NCBI GenBank assembly: GCA_009841615.1
Contig: VXLL01000004.1
Coordinates: forward strand, 1 to 63,294
Direction: 5' to 3'
DNA length: 63,294 nt
DNA from: Gammaproteobacteria bacterium
GTDB lineage: Bacteria > Pseudomonadota > Gammaproteobacteria > Pseudomonadales > Azotimanducaceae
Each line of letters starts with the position of its first letter. Within the stretch, counting starts at the first letter, position 1. The notes below the pieces were generated by a model. It did not search any database. It was not told the origin of the DNA and saw only the letters and a list, made by a program, of their open reading frames with translations. The translations under genes were made by a program, and so were the position numbers. Of this stretch, positions 9,943 to 19,275 are shown piece by piece.

Positions 9943-12900
9943 TCATGGAGACTCTGTTCTGACCTTGAGAGTCCACGGTTCCGACTTACCAAACATCATT
10001 GGTCGATACATTTCCTCAACATGCGTGGGTAAGACTGTAAACTCACCCGCACTAATCGCTTGCGCTAGCCAGGTCATATGGTGTTTACCCCGTCTCATCG
10101 TCGAGCTGTAGAAACGGACGTTTTGAAGACCTAATTCACGGTGAAATCTTTGTAAGTGTGCCCATTTGCCTCTTTCGTCCATGAAATTTCTATACCAATT
10201 ACTCTGCGTCAGGATTGTTGCAAAATCCTCCCCATCGAAGTGTGGACGGTATTCTGTCTCGAAACTTTGATTCACCGGTTCCAACCCGCCAGGCACCGAA
10301 TCATCAACAACTACATGGTAGCGAGCAAACCTATTGTTCAGAAACAAATTGACTAGTATGTAGTCTCCTTTGTTCACGGAGTCTCCTGGTTTCAGCAAGT
10401 CCCATTTATTCGGTTCGCGCAACACGAAGTATTCTCGGTGCACTTCGAATCCTGAATATCGATTGATTTGCTCGTCAATCGTTGTTAAATAAGACAATTC
10501 AACACTGTAAAACGCGGTTCCTTCGCCGGTACGGCTTATTTCCACCGCGCCGTTGGAACCAAAAGTTTGAGCTGTCATCGGATGGAGCGTGTGGAACCGA
10601 GTGATGTCCGAATTGAATTTCCACCCATTAGCAAGTTGGATCTCACTTCCTGTATCCGTGCTCTGTAGGGCTACAGTCGCAAATACATCTCGAACATCGG
10701 GGTCAACAAATTCAGCAAAAGTCATGAGTGCACGAGTACAAAAAACATTGTCCTGCGTACTGAGCCAACGTGGCGAGTTTTCGCGAGCGTATTTAGCGGA
10801 ATTTGACAGTTCTTTCAGTTCTCCAATCTCAAGGCCGTTTGAGGTGGTCTTCGAATAGTTGGTGAGCGCGCTCAACACAGAACAAAGTGTTCGCGTATCT
10901 GAATGGAGCATTCGACCGTAGATTAGCGGGACCGATTCAACAAACTCTACGACTCCATCGACTAATGAGCGATGATTCATGATGCGACCAAAAATCTCTC
11001 CGTTCAGAGGAAGGTTCGAGTTGAGTAGCAGGGATGCTTCTAAATACTGTGATAAACCAAATAAGTCCAACTGGTTCAAGTGATCTGAAAACTGGGTGAG
11101 TTCAGTTTCATTGAGTTCGCCAGCAAGTGCTAAAGCATGTAAGATTACCGTACTGATCCTTGCGTTCATGGGGTATACATTTGGTTCTTCTTCTTGCTTG
11201 GCTAGAAATGCACGCAAATAATCTGAGAGCTTTCGATTTACATCTTGTGGAATTTCATATCCTGCGGCTTCCAGCCAAGAGAATGCCATCGCGGTATATG
11301 CTGACAAATACCTATCAGCATCTCTATTTCTAGGAACGAAGTAAGCCATACCACCGTTTGGTGCTTGAAAATCGACTGCCGAGTCAAGAACGCGAATTAT
11401 CGTAGCTTTTGCGTCGGGCCATTCAATTCCGTGTGTGACTCCTTGATCTTCAAGCTCTACGTATTGCATGGCAAGGACGGCTTGTGTAAGTTCTTGTTCC
11501 CAACAGCCGTACGGATACTCGATCGCATAACGAAAAACCCCATCCAGATTCACAGCTTCATTGGTAGTCAGAGTAAGGTCAAGTTGTCCGTCTTCTGAGG
11601 CGAGCTTAGCCGGCACTTCAATGGGAATAATAGTTGTATCTCCGGCAAGAGCACCGTAAGCTACGCTGGAGACTCGAACGTGTTTAGGACGTACGGGAAT
11701 ACGAATGTCCAGCGCGTCTTTATCCAGGTGATCGCCAGCACTAGCAACGACTCGAATCTCGGAATTTCGAGAGATTTCTTGAAAGTTCGTCGGGCGTACT
11801 CCAGCCTTGACCTTCCAAGTAACAACCTTTCGTTCAAACGGTTTAAACTCGAGCTCTTGTCGAAGGCCTGTTACAGATTCTTCGTCAAGTAAGCCTGAAG
11901 CTACCAGTTCAATCGTCAATGCACGAGAACTATCAGCACGATTGAGTATTGATGCCCCAACGTGAAAAGTATCTCCTTCAGTGACTACGTTGGGTGCTAC
12001 TGCGCGAATTTCCGTATCTTTGATCGAACCGAACGTTGTTGACGCAAATCCAAATTGATCTTCGGTTGAAACGGCTAAAACAAACACTTTCCAATTAGTG
12101 AGATTGTCCGGTAGGTCGAAAGTTATTGTCTCTTCACCACTAGAGGAGACAATAGATGGATTCCAATAAGCAACGAATCTATCGAGTGTTCGAACGTTTG
12201 GATCTGCCGTGGATTCATTGGCGATGGAATAATCTGCCACCTTAGAGTAAGCCGTAGCGATGATTTCCTCACTAAAACTATAGTCAGAATAAGGCTCTGG
12301 AGTTATTGGTAGCAGGTCAGATTTCTCCATCAAAGAGGCAATCAAACCATACGTTCGCAAACCTGTTGTATGCGTAGACCAACGCTTTCTAGTTGGGTCG
12401 AAATATTCATCCTTCGCACTACTTAAATCTAAGAGCGATTCATCGACAACCGCAATTGCATACTCTATAGGAACGGCATCGTCTTGTTGATTGTCAGTTG
12501 ATATAGTCAACTCGACACGATCTCGTGGACTATAAAACTCGTTTTTTGTTGAAACTACGATAGGTAGCGACTCTAAATGAGGGTTGTCCATCGTAAATTT
12601 CTGGTGTCCGAAACGATACCTAGTATCCCCCGAAAGACTCGGGCTATTGGTAGGAGAGGCACTCAGAACTGATAGCTCAAAGTGCGGTCCATAGTCTTCA
12701 AGAACAGTAAACTCAATCACTGGATTGTTAGGTTCGAGTCGAACTATCCACTTATCAATGACCGCGGAGCGTTCAATCGTCACGAGCGCCGCAGAATCAC
12801 TCAGATGATTTTCGACCTCGCATCGAACAATGTCCCCAACTTCAACCTCAATTGAATCGCAAGTTAACTCAACGTTGACTTTGTCTGTCGGTCGTACTAT

Positions 12901-15900
12901 TTCGACCGGAGGCCGCGTGTTAGCGCGCGCTTTAATTCGATAAGACGTGCGGTGAGTATTTCCTTTTGTGTCGACGATTTGTGCAACGATGCGATAGTAG
13001 TTTTTCTCAGGAGGAGTGAAGTCACAAGACGCTGGACTGTGGTCTGACTCAACCTTGCAGTCGAAAATCTCCTGCCATCGAAGTTCAGGATCGTAGAGAG
13101 AGAAGTGATTCAGTAAATCGGAGTCAAGATGACTCTTGTAGACTTTGATTTGGACATCTTTGCCAGACACTATCACGTCGTCTTTAGACAAGACTACGAC
13201 TTGAATCGGCCATGGTTCGTTGATGTTTACCCAGCTGTTTAGGTCATACCCATAATCGCTGTTTTTTCGGTTCCTTTTGATTCCCACGAATTGGTCCACA
13301 CCATAGTACGGTACTGAGACGCGCGCGGCAACAGACTTCCCTCTGTCACTGATAACGGAAGTTGAAATTAGATATTCTCCGTAGTAGAGGTCGTTGTTTA
13401 ACGAGGCAATTGTGTGTGTGTGATTCCCAGTTGCATCTAACTTCAAGTCTGTCCAATACTCTCGTCCGAAGGCGGCAACGGTTTCATCTTTGGTGAGAAA
13501 GGTGTATTCGTCAGAGTCTACCGTTTCAAATGGTGCGCTTCTCCTTCTGAGCCGAATTTCTAGCTGTCCCGTAGCGTGAGCGTAAGGACCACCAGCATGC
13601 AATTCTGCCGTGCTGGTAATAGACATGCTATCACCTCGCTCAAACTGAGTGGCGTTCAACTGTTGAGTGACGCGAATGGGGTTAGTTTTAAACTCGAACA
13701 CTTCAAATGAGCCACCAGTAGTGGTATAAATCCTAGGAATGGCAGACATCGCCGAACAGGGATCAGTGATCGGTTGCGTTGGGTGATACCGTAAGTCAAT
13801 GTCATATACCCCAAACTCTGCATGTTTGTTCAACTCTAGTGCCACGTCATACGCACCGAATTGATTCAACGAAATAGGTGCGATCTCATATTCGCGGTCA
13901 CCGGGACCTGCTACACATAACGCAAAGTGCCCTGTGGAAGGGATGACTCTTACTTCGTTACGAACACTTCGCACGTAACCCTTGATATGGACGGTATCCC
14001 CCGGACTATACAATTTTTGCGATGTAGTCGTCCAATGATCTATATTTCGATAAACGGAAGCAATTGAATTTTCTCCGTGTAGGATGAAATCAGAATCTAG
14101 TGGTAACAACGATTTCCCTTTGTCTGATTCAACGCGCAGAAAGTACATGGAACACACTTTCCCTTCCGGGCAAGCTCGATTGATCTCATGGACTGCGCGA
14201 TTCCATTGAGGATCAAATGACTCGTATCCCGGTAGGGATACGAGGCCATCTTGATCTGTTACACCCGATTGAATGGAATCACTGACCTTACTGAGATCAC
14301 CGGGATCACCAACAAAGAATTCAACATTCGCATCAGCGATGGGTTCACCTGTTTGGAAATCGACGACCCATGCGATCGTGGTCACCGTGCCAAGTTTGAG
14401 AAAAACGGAGTAGGGAGTCGCTTGTACAAAGAAGTAATTTTTTGCTTGATTTTTAGGATGGTCAAACCTCGGTTGTCCATCGATGTGGCCGATTACTACC
14501 CCGGATGGAGAACGCAGCATGTCCCCGAGTCCAAGAAACTGAGCTTGCAAAACATCGTCTTGTTTTGGACTTTGCTTTTGTTGTGATTGATTTTGTAGTG
14601 TGCCTACTTCGTCGAATACGTCGTACATGACGGTTACATCATCTACGTTTCCGATCACAATTTGTGGGTCGACTGTATCAGTGGAGTCTACAACAACATT
14701 AGTTCCATTCAAATACATCCTTGGTGCCGGCGGACCAGTTTGAAGCACAATTTCATTGTTTCCGATCAGGGGACGACGAAATCCATCTCGGACTGGATTT
14801 AGTTGTTCACTCCCATCGTCGTTTTCTTTGGTTTGAGCCACATAGATTCGATATGCCATACTAGATTTGAACTCAGCACCAAGGCTATAAGCAAATCCCT
14901 CAACTTCTGGTACTCGGTCCCCGCGCGGGATATAACTCCAACCCTTGATGTCCGTTGGCGGTTCAGTGTGCACAAATCTGTCGATATCTCGATCAGCGAA
15001 TTTTGAAGAAAAGACAAGTTGAATGTTTGATTGGACATCACAAGCGCTCTTATGGGGTTCGTCGATCTTCAGGAAGATATCCGTACCCGAAATGTCTTTA
15101 CAACGAAGACCGAGCAGGCGGAACTCCTCATAGGTAGAGACGTCAGTATTGATCTCAAATTCCTGGGTTGTCTTTAAGTTGCCGTTTGCGCCTTCGACTC
15201 CAGGTAACAACTTTAAAGACACATCTGCTCCGGGTGCCAACGCACTCTGAGGTCTGACCAGCACCGAATTTCTCAGCAAATCGTACATTCGACTGTTTCC
15301 ACTACCAAGAAATGAGTGTTGGTAACGCTTCGCAATGCCAAAATAATCTCTACTGAGCGCATAACGAACGTCCCAATTACTCGATTGAACACTTGCCGAC
15401 GTTTCTTTGTCGGAGACCGAGTCCTTGAAACGAAGGTGATTCCTTAAGGAATTTAGACTAACTCGTTGGTTGAAGGTGACTTCTATGATTGGTTGAGTAG
15501 GGGACGCCCAGGAGACTAATCCTGATTCGACGATTGAAGGTAAGATTGTTTCGAAGGAATGTACGTAATCTGTGTCCAATGTTCGACCGTTCGGAGCTTG
15601 AATTCCAGGTCGAACTGTCACCGTGTATTTAGTAGAAGCATTTAGGTCGGTATCTCCCGGCAATTCGCACTTCAACGTGTCCCGCTTGACCCAGTTCCAT
15701 TCACAATCGAGGGCGGGTTCTATATCAATCGGGACATCGTCGTCGACGAATATGGATGTACCCAATGCCACGACTTTTTGATTGAACTCTATGGTTATGC
15801 GCTGAAACGGACTCACTTCCTCCCCCTGGGGGAAGATAGCGCGAACCTTAAGCGGCTTTTCGGTAGAGTTGCCGTGGGTCTGCACACCTAAGCTACATAG

Positions 15901-15939
15901 GACTCCCACCAGTGCTATCGCGATTATTCGACTAAACAT
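9943..15939 (-). CDS. alpha-2-macroglobulin-like protein with intact thioester motif
   Basis: A 1,998-residue giant secreted protein and the first gene of the array as transcribed. It has an N-terminal signal peptide (MFSRIIAIALVGVLCSLG) and an opening macroglobulin domain (KPLKVRAIFPQGEEV). The middle contains TGEPIADANV-type beta domains and the LTNWKVFVLAVSTEDQFG segment typical of the A2M core. The thioester site is YPYGCWEQELTQAV, with Cys at about residue 1,479 (codon TGT at 11505-11503). An alpha/alpha thioester domain (AYTAMAFSWLEAAGY) and a C-terminal receptor-binding-like domain follow. The role known for the family is covalent trapping of foreign proteases in the periplasm. A GGAG Shine-Dalgarno lies 7 nt before the ATG. 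The usual bacterial partner gene pbpC is not in the window. Divergent from the DUF2857 gene. Confidence 0.94.
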   Translation of the reverse strand: MFSRIIAIALVGVLCSLGVQTHGNSTEKPLKVRAIFPQGEEVSPFQRITIEFNQKVVALGTSIFVDDDVPIDIEPALDCEWNWVKRDTLKCELPGDTDLNASTKYTVTVRPGIQAPNGRTLDTDYVHSFETILPSIVESGLVSWASPTQPIIEVTFNQRVSLNSLRNHLRFKDSVSDKETSASVQSSNWDVRYALSRDYFGIAKRYQHSFLGSGNSRMYDLLRNSVLVRPQSALAPGADVSLKLLPGVEGANGNLKTTQEFEINTDVSTYEEFRLLGLRCKDISGTDIFLKIDEPHKSACDVQSNIQLVFSSKFADRDIDRFVHTEPPTDIKGWSYIPRGDRVPEVEGFAYSLGAEFKSSMAYRIYVAQTKENDDGSEQLNPVRDGFRRPLIGNNEIVLQTGPPAPRMYLNGTNVVVDSTDTVDPQIVIGNVDDVTVMYDVFDEVGTLQNQSQQKQSPKQDDVLQAQFLGLGDMLRSPSGVVIGHIDGQPRFDHPKNQAKNYFFVQATPYSVFLKLGTVTTIAWVVDFQTGEPIADANVEFFVGDPGDLSKVSDSIQSGVTDQDGLVSLPGYESFDPQWNRAVHEINRACPEGKVCSMYFLRVESDKGKSLLPLDSDFILHGENSIASVYRNIDHWTTTSQKLYSPGDTVHIKGYVRSVRNEVRVIPSTGHFALCVAGPGDREYEIAPISLNQFGAYDVALELNKHAEFGVYDIDLRYHPTQPITDPCSAMSAIPRIYTTTGGSFEVFEFKTNPIRVTQQLNATQFERGDSMSITSTAELHAGGPYAHATGQLEIRLRRRSAPFETVDSDEYTFLTKDETVAAFGREYWTDLKLDATGNHTHTIASLNNDLYYGEYLISTSVISDRGKSVAARVSVPYYGVDQFVGIKRNRKNSDYGYDLNSWVNINEPWPIQVVVLSKDDVIVSGKDVQIKVYKSHLDSDLLNHFSLYDPELRWQEIFDCKVESDHSPASCDFTPPEKNYYRIVAQIVDTKGNTHRTSYRIKARANTRPPVEIVRPTDKVNVELTCDSIEVEVGDIVRCEVENHLSDSAALVTIERSAVIDKWIVRLEPNNPVIEFTVLEDYGPHFELSVLSASPTNSPSLSGDTRYRFGHQKFTMDNPHLESLPIVVSTKNEFYSPRDRVELTISTDNQQDDAVPIEYAIAVVDESLLDLSSAKDEYFDPTRKRWSTHTTGLRTYGLIASLMEKSDLLPITPEPYSDYSFSEEIIATAYSKVADYSIANESTADPNVRTLDRFVAYWNPSIVSSSGEETITFDLPDNLTNWKVFVLAVSTEDQFGFASTTFGSIKDTEIRAVAPNVVTEGDTFHVGASILNRADSSRALTIELVASGLLDEESVTGLRQELEFKPFERKVVTWKVKAGVRPTNFQEISRNSEIRVVASAGDHLDKDALDIRIPVRPKHVRVSSVAYGALAGDTTIIPIEVPAKLASEDGQLDLTLTTNEAVNLDGVFRYAIEYPYGCWEQELTQAVLAMQYVELEDQGVTHGIEWPDAKATIIRVLDSAVDFQAPNGGMAYFVPRNRDADRYLSAYTAMAFSWLEAAGYEIPQDVNRKLSDYLRAFLAKQEEEPNVYPMNARISTVILHALALAGELNETELTQFSDHLNQLDLFGLSQYLEASLLLNSNLPLNGEIFGRIMNHRSLVDGVVEFVESVPLIYGRMLHSDTRTLCSVLSALTNYSKTTSNGLEIGELKELSNSAKYARENSPRWLSTQDNVFCTRALMTFAEFVDPDVRDVFATVALQSTDTGSEIQLANGWKFNSDITRFHTLHPMTAQTFGSNGAVEISRTGEGTAFYSVELSYLTTIDEQINRYSGFEVHREYFVLREPNKWDLLKPGDSVNKGDYILVNLFLNNRFARYHVVVDDSVPGGLEPVNQSFETEYRPHFDGEDFATILTQSNWYRNFMDERGKWAHLQRFHRELGLQNVRFYSSTMRRGKHHMTWLAQAISAGEFTVLPTHVEEMYRPMMFGKSEPWTLKVRTESP

Positions 15940-16256
15940 CTATTGACTCCACAATCTGTCATGAGAAGCACGTACGAAAACAACCAACTCTAGATTGTCG
16001 CGGCACTTCATTCCAAGTATCTAATCCTCAATTCTATCCGATTCACCACTGTTCATTCTTCATTGTGTTTTCAGAGTCACGATCGAAGAATACATTCCTC
16101 AATCAGTCTTATATCGTTGGTTCACAATAATAAAGTTGAGATATTGATACACATTCAAACTTAAAACTGTACAATATCACATATCTAAACTACAGACACG
16201 GTGCAAAACCAATGCAATTTAACACAACCTAATTCACAACCATCGAGGGGTCTTCT
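15940..16256. promoter_or_regulatory. divergent intergenic region between A2M array and DUF2857 gene
   Basis: 317 bp without a credible ORF, AT-rich towards its right half. It must hold the promoter of the minus-strand A2M array and that of the plus-strand DUF2857 gene. A weak plus-strand candidate is TTGATA (16144-16149) with TACAAT (16170-16175), but the 20-bp spacing is too long for a good sigma-70 site. The DUF2857 gene has GAGGGG 7-8 nt before its ATG. No clear operator palindrome was seen. Confidence 0.4.
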
Positions 16257-16871
16257 ATGGTGAAAACTAAAGAAGCCGAACTTACATCGGCTGTCTTCCT
16301 ATACGTGCTCCGCTGCATTGCTGAAAGTGATCACATCGCGCTGCAGCAACTAAAAATTGGCGAACGAGAAATCGAACAACTCAGGACGCTTGGCATCCTT
16401 GATCTTTATCGAATCGATTCCTTCCGCTCTCATTGTCTTTCTATTAGCTTCAATCGCGAAGTATTCTGGACGCTGATCAACTACATGAAAGAACAGCGCG
16501 AAGACGAAAACAAGCTTGAACAACTCATCAATCACGATGCCCCGTATAGTATGCTCGAACGTTTTTTTGGGATCAGCAACAGAGAGTACACTCAACGACG
16601 TCGTGCAAAGAAAGGCTTAACTAATGTAGGTCGACCAAACGAACCATCTGATTTGGAAACAGACTCGTTACTAGAAATTTGGTTCAAGCGAATCAAGAGT
16701 AACGACAAAGATGCCGACGGCAGACTCTTAGATCCTATTCAATATCTTGATCTCGCGACCGAATTAAATATACCTCTCCGATCGGTGTGGCTATTGACAG
16801 AACGGTGGGTAGAACTCGACCAGCGAGCGTACATCACGAAGCAGAACAGAAAAAGGCGAACAGAGGCATGA
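16257..16871 (+). CDS. DUF2857-type ICE-associated protein
   Basis: A 204-residue soluble protein with no signal or membrane segment. The central and C-terminal parts fit the DUF2857 family of integrative conjugative elements (the PFGI-1/SPI-7 type). A stretch like LERFFGISNREYTQRRR (about residues 100-118) resembles the family's FFGL...E...RR signature. It is followed by a Gly-Arg-Pro linker (VGRPNEPSD) and a terminal helical part ending PLRSVWLLTERWVE. The function in ICEs is not established; its usual place is among regulatory and replication genes, and the first part has a helix-turn-helix feel. Here it lies about 4 kb upstream of an ICE-type T4SS operon on the same strand, supporting common origin. 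Recognition is from memory of the family pattern, not a search. Confidence 0.7.
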   Translation: MVKTKEAELTSAVFLYVLRCIAESDHIALQQLKIGEREIEQLRTLGILDLYRIDSFRSHCLSISFNREVFWTLINYMKEQREDENKLEQLINHDAPYSMLERFFGISNREYTQRRRAKKGLTNVGRPNEPSDLETDSLLEIWFKRIKSNDKDADGRLLDPIQYLDLATELNIPLRSVWLLTERWVELDQRAYITKQNRKRRTEA

Positions 16872-17216
16872 AACAATCAAATTTGCTGGGACTGAGACAG
16901 TTTAAGTTTGAACCGGTGCGAGTAAAGTTTGATTTTCGTTGAGATTTTCACCACACTCAAGTATTTAATACTTTAAACCGTTTTATTAGCACGGTTGATA
17001 GGTTTTTGCGTTCAATTAACCCCACGACACTCGAGAAACATCAACAATCTTCTTCCTAAGTGTAAGTGCTTCGTTATTGATAGAAGACCTGACCTTGTAC
17101 AATTTGTAGGGAACTTCCGAATGAAGATTCACTCCTAGACTATCACTGATTCGGGTCAGTTCAACGATGGTTGAACCATTCCTCGGATACAACCTTTTAG
17201 ATTAGGATTCGTAATA
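16872..17216 (+). other. 345-bp gene-less region before the barrel genes
   Basis: No supported ORF. AT-rich runs around 16960-17000 and 17075-17110 probably include the promoter of the first outer-membrane barrel gene. A TAGGATT stretch about 10 nt before its ATG can serve as ribosome binding site. I see no strong terminator hairpin after the DUF2857 gene. Confidence 0.4.
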
Positions 17217-17972
17217 ATGTCAAAACAGATTCACAAGAGCAGATGGACTTCATTGAAATACTTTATCGCTAGCATCGTCGTGCTGTTAGCGACGAACAGT
17301 GTATTGGGGCAGTTCTATGTACAAGGAGGTTCGAGCTATTGGCCAAATTTTGATGTATCGCAACTGACGCTCTATGATTTCCCCCTCGGTAATCGCGATG
17401 ACGGTTCTGTTGACAGACGCACGGATCTCTGGATTGGTGCAGGATTTCGTGTGAACGAAGCTTGGAGTTTTGAGGCGTTCTTCTCCCGACTTCCGTCAAC
17501 AGAATTTAGCACTGATTTGTTCTCTATTTTCGGTAGTTTCCCAATTGCGCCACAGAGCGTTTCCATATCCGTGAATACTGACACTACTACAATCGGATTC
17601 GGTGCCGTCTATGATCTTTACATTAACGATCGAATTTCGTTCATTGGTAAGGCTGGCGTCGCTTTCACGCAACAAGATGTCGACGTTGATGTGTCATTTC
17701 CACGATTTCCCGGTCCTCCGATTTATTTTGGAGATGACGACTTTGATGATCTTTTTGATATTGACGATCTTTTTGAAGATTTTGTGTACGATGACGATTA
17801 CTACGACGATTTAATAGGCGACGACGACAGTACACTCGACATGTATTTCGCAGTTGGCGTCAGATTGCCCATACAAGACTCTCCCGCGTCCGTAACTGCG
17901 ACCTATCAATACGTTTCGACTCCTAGAGATACGGAATCCGGTCTCTACGTGGGTCTATGTTGGGAGCTATGA
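17217..17972 (+). CDS. outer-membrane beta-barrel protein with Asp-rich loop (paralogue 1)
   Basis: 251 residues. The signal peptide ends near NSVLGQ and is followed at once by a barrel strand FYVQGGSSYW, a pattern shared with the next two genes (YLHGGATYW, YIHGGVTYW). Alternating hydrophobic strands (WIGAGFRVNEAWSFEAFFS, IGFGAVYDLYINDRISFIGKAGVAF, MYFAVGVRLP, SVTATYQYVS) fit an eight-stranded small barrel of the OmpA/OmpW type. One surface loop between about residues 175 and 207 is extremely acidic (FGDDDFDDLFDIDD and following), unlike the paralogues. It could bind Ca2+ or cationic ligands; that is inference. The C-terminus is not a perfect Phe-terminated BAM signal (GLCWEL). Substrate unknown. 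Confidence 0.8.
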   Translation: MSKQIHKSRWTSLKYFIASIVVLLATNSVLGQFYVQGGSSYWPNFDVSQLTLYDFPLGNRDDGSVDRRTDLWIGAGFRVNEAWSFEAFFSRLPSTEFSTDLFSIFGSFPIAPQSVSISVNTDTTTIGFGAVYDLYINDRISFIGKAGVAFTQQDVDVDVSFPRFPGPPIYFGDDDFDDLFDIDDLFEDFVYDDDYYDDLIGDDDSTLDMYFAVGVRLPIQDSPASVTATYQYVSTPRDTESGLYVGLCWEL

Positions 17973-18155
17973 TATATTCGTTCTGCGTTGAAAATATTTA
18001 AGCTTCGATCTTGGTCGCAGAAGTCTTATGAAACAGCAGAGTAACAAGGCGGTCTCACTTATTAAAGTGCATTTCTCTGTCGTCGCAGGATGAAAATTTG
18101 TTGTGTCTCGGGTCCACAAACAATTCTAAACCTTCAACCATGGGAATAATTTAAA

Positions 18156-18836
18156 TTGAAATCATTAAACGTTGTGTCAACTTACACTATCATTGGAACT
18201 TTTCTCATTGTTGGTCTCTCAATACCGGTCAACGCTAAGGAAGCGGGTATATATTTGCATGGCGGTGCAACGTACTGGAGGGACCTTGAAGTACCAGAAG
18301 TCATTGATCTAACTGAACTCAGACACACGCCGATCGAGTATGAAGTCGTTGAATCTCGTACTCGACCTTCGATAGCGGTAGGCTACAACTTTGATGAGAA
18401 CTGGGGAGTTGAACTTCTTTATTTATCGACTCCTAAGAGGACTCTCACATTCAATCAAATGATTGAACCGGGCGACGACGATGACATAATTAGGACACTC
18501 ACTTGGCGGAATACAGTCCAGCATACCACCTACGGTATTAACGTAGTTTACGATGTTAATATTAGCAACAATTTCTCAGTCTTTGGTAAACTCGGCATCG
18601 CACAAAGTTCGCACGCGGTTGATTCCAGCATAACCTTTAGCGGTCGAACAAATCCTGCGCCTGAAGAGCTCTACGGATTCGTCGAAGAAGTGGATACGGA
18701 AGACCTGTTTGGTGCTATTGGAGCAAGAATACCGGTGAAAAATATATTTGCTTCCCTCTCGGTCGCGTACCAATTCGTAGAAACTTCTGATGGTCGAGAA
18801 TCAAGCTTTGAAGTTGCGATCCAAATGAAATTTTAA
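18156..18836 (+). CDS. outer-membrane beta-barrel protein (paralogue 2)
   Basis: 226 residues from a TTG start at 18156, supported by a GGGA box about 13 nt upstream and by the paralogue's similar arrangement. The signal peptide ends at PVNA, then KEAGIYLHGGATYW. Strands follow the same order as in the neighbours: PSIAVGYNFDENWGVELLYLSTP, TTYGINVVYDVNISNNFSVFGKLGIA, DLFGAIGARIPV, and a terminal strand ending in Phe (VAIQMKF), the usual signal for outer-membrane assembly. A short acidic loop (GDDDD) is present. Small porin-like or OmpW-like barrel of unknown ligand, from a tandem triplication. Confidence 0.82.
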   Translation: MKSLNVVSTYTIIGTFLIVGLSIPVNAKEAGIYLHGGATYWRDLEVPEVIDLTELRHTPIEYEVVESRTRPSIAVGYNFDENWGVELLYLSTPKRTLTFNQMIEPGDDDDIIRTLTWRNTVQHTTYGINVVYDVNISNNFSVFGKLGIAQSSHAVDSSITFSGRTNPAPEELYGFVEEVDTEDLFGAIGARIPVKNIFASLSVAYQFVETSDGRESSFEVAIQMKF

Positions 18837-19275
18837 AGTCTGTCTGAACCCTTCTACACAAATTTCTACGGGTAGCACCTCACCAGACTTCTCCACAGGA
18901 AGTGCAGTCAGTTCTGCTTACCCGTCACGGAGTTTTCTCAGTGTTTGAACTTGCTTACTGAAGTCCTACGTTTTGAGCATCACATTACTCCAAGAGATTG
19001 ACTTATTTCGATCACTGCAGCTGCATTTGAATAAGTGTCTCTAAACTCGTCAATTCAATGCACGATTGAAGACTTTCTTTCAACGGATCTCATTGATGGG
19101 ATGCAATTGTTAGAATTGATGCTTAAATTCTTGGTAGAGTTAGCTCTTCTATGACAGATGAACGTGGTATAGTTCGACTGTTCAAACTGCAGGGACTTTC
19201 TTTCAACTTTAGAACTTATCGATCTTCCCGCTGTCACAGCAGAAAATCAATCTTTAACTATTGGAGAACTTTAAT
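18837..19275 (+). repeat. gene-less region with a 14-bp direct repeat before barrel gene 3
   Basis: About 440 bp without a supported gene. The 14-mer GACTTTCTTTCAAC occurs exactly twice, at 19071-19084 and 19194-19207, 123 bp apart in the same direction, about 80 and 200 bp upstream of the third barrel gene. It could be a regulator-binding pair or a leftover of the tandem duplication; the other two barrel upstream regions do not show it on inspection. Confidence 0.45.

Noticed and set aside
9690..15939. lipoprotein signal for the A2M proteins (as in E. coli YfhM)
   Set aside because: Cys residues in the signal regions do not sit in a lipobox; plain Sec signals fit better.
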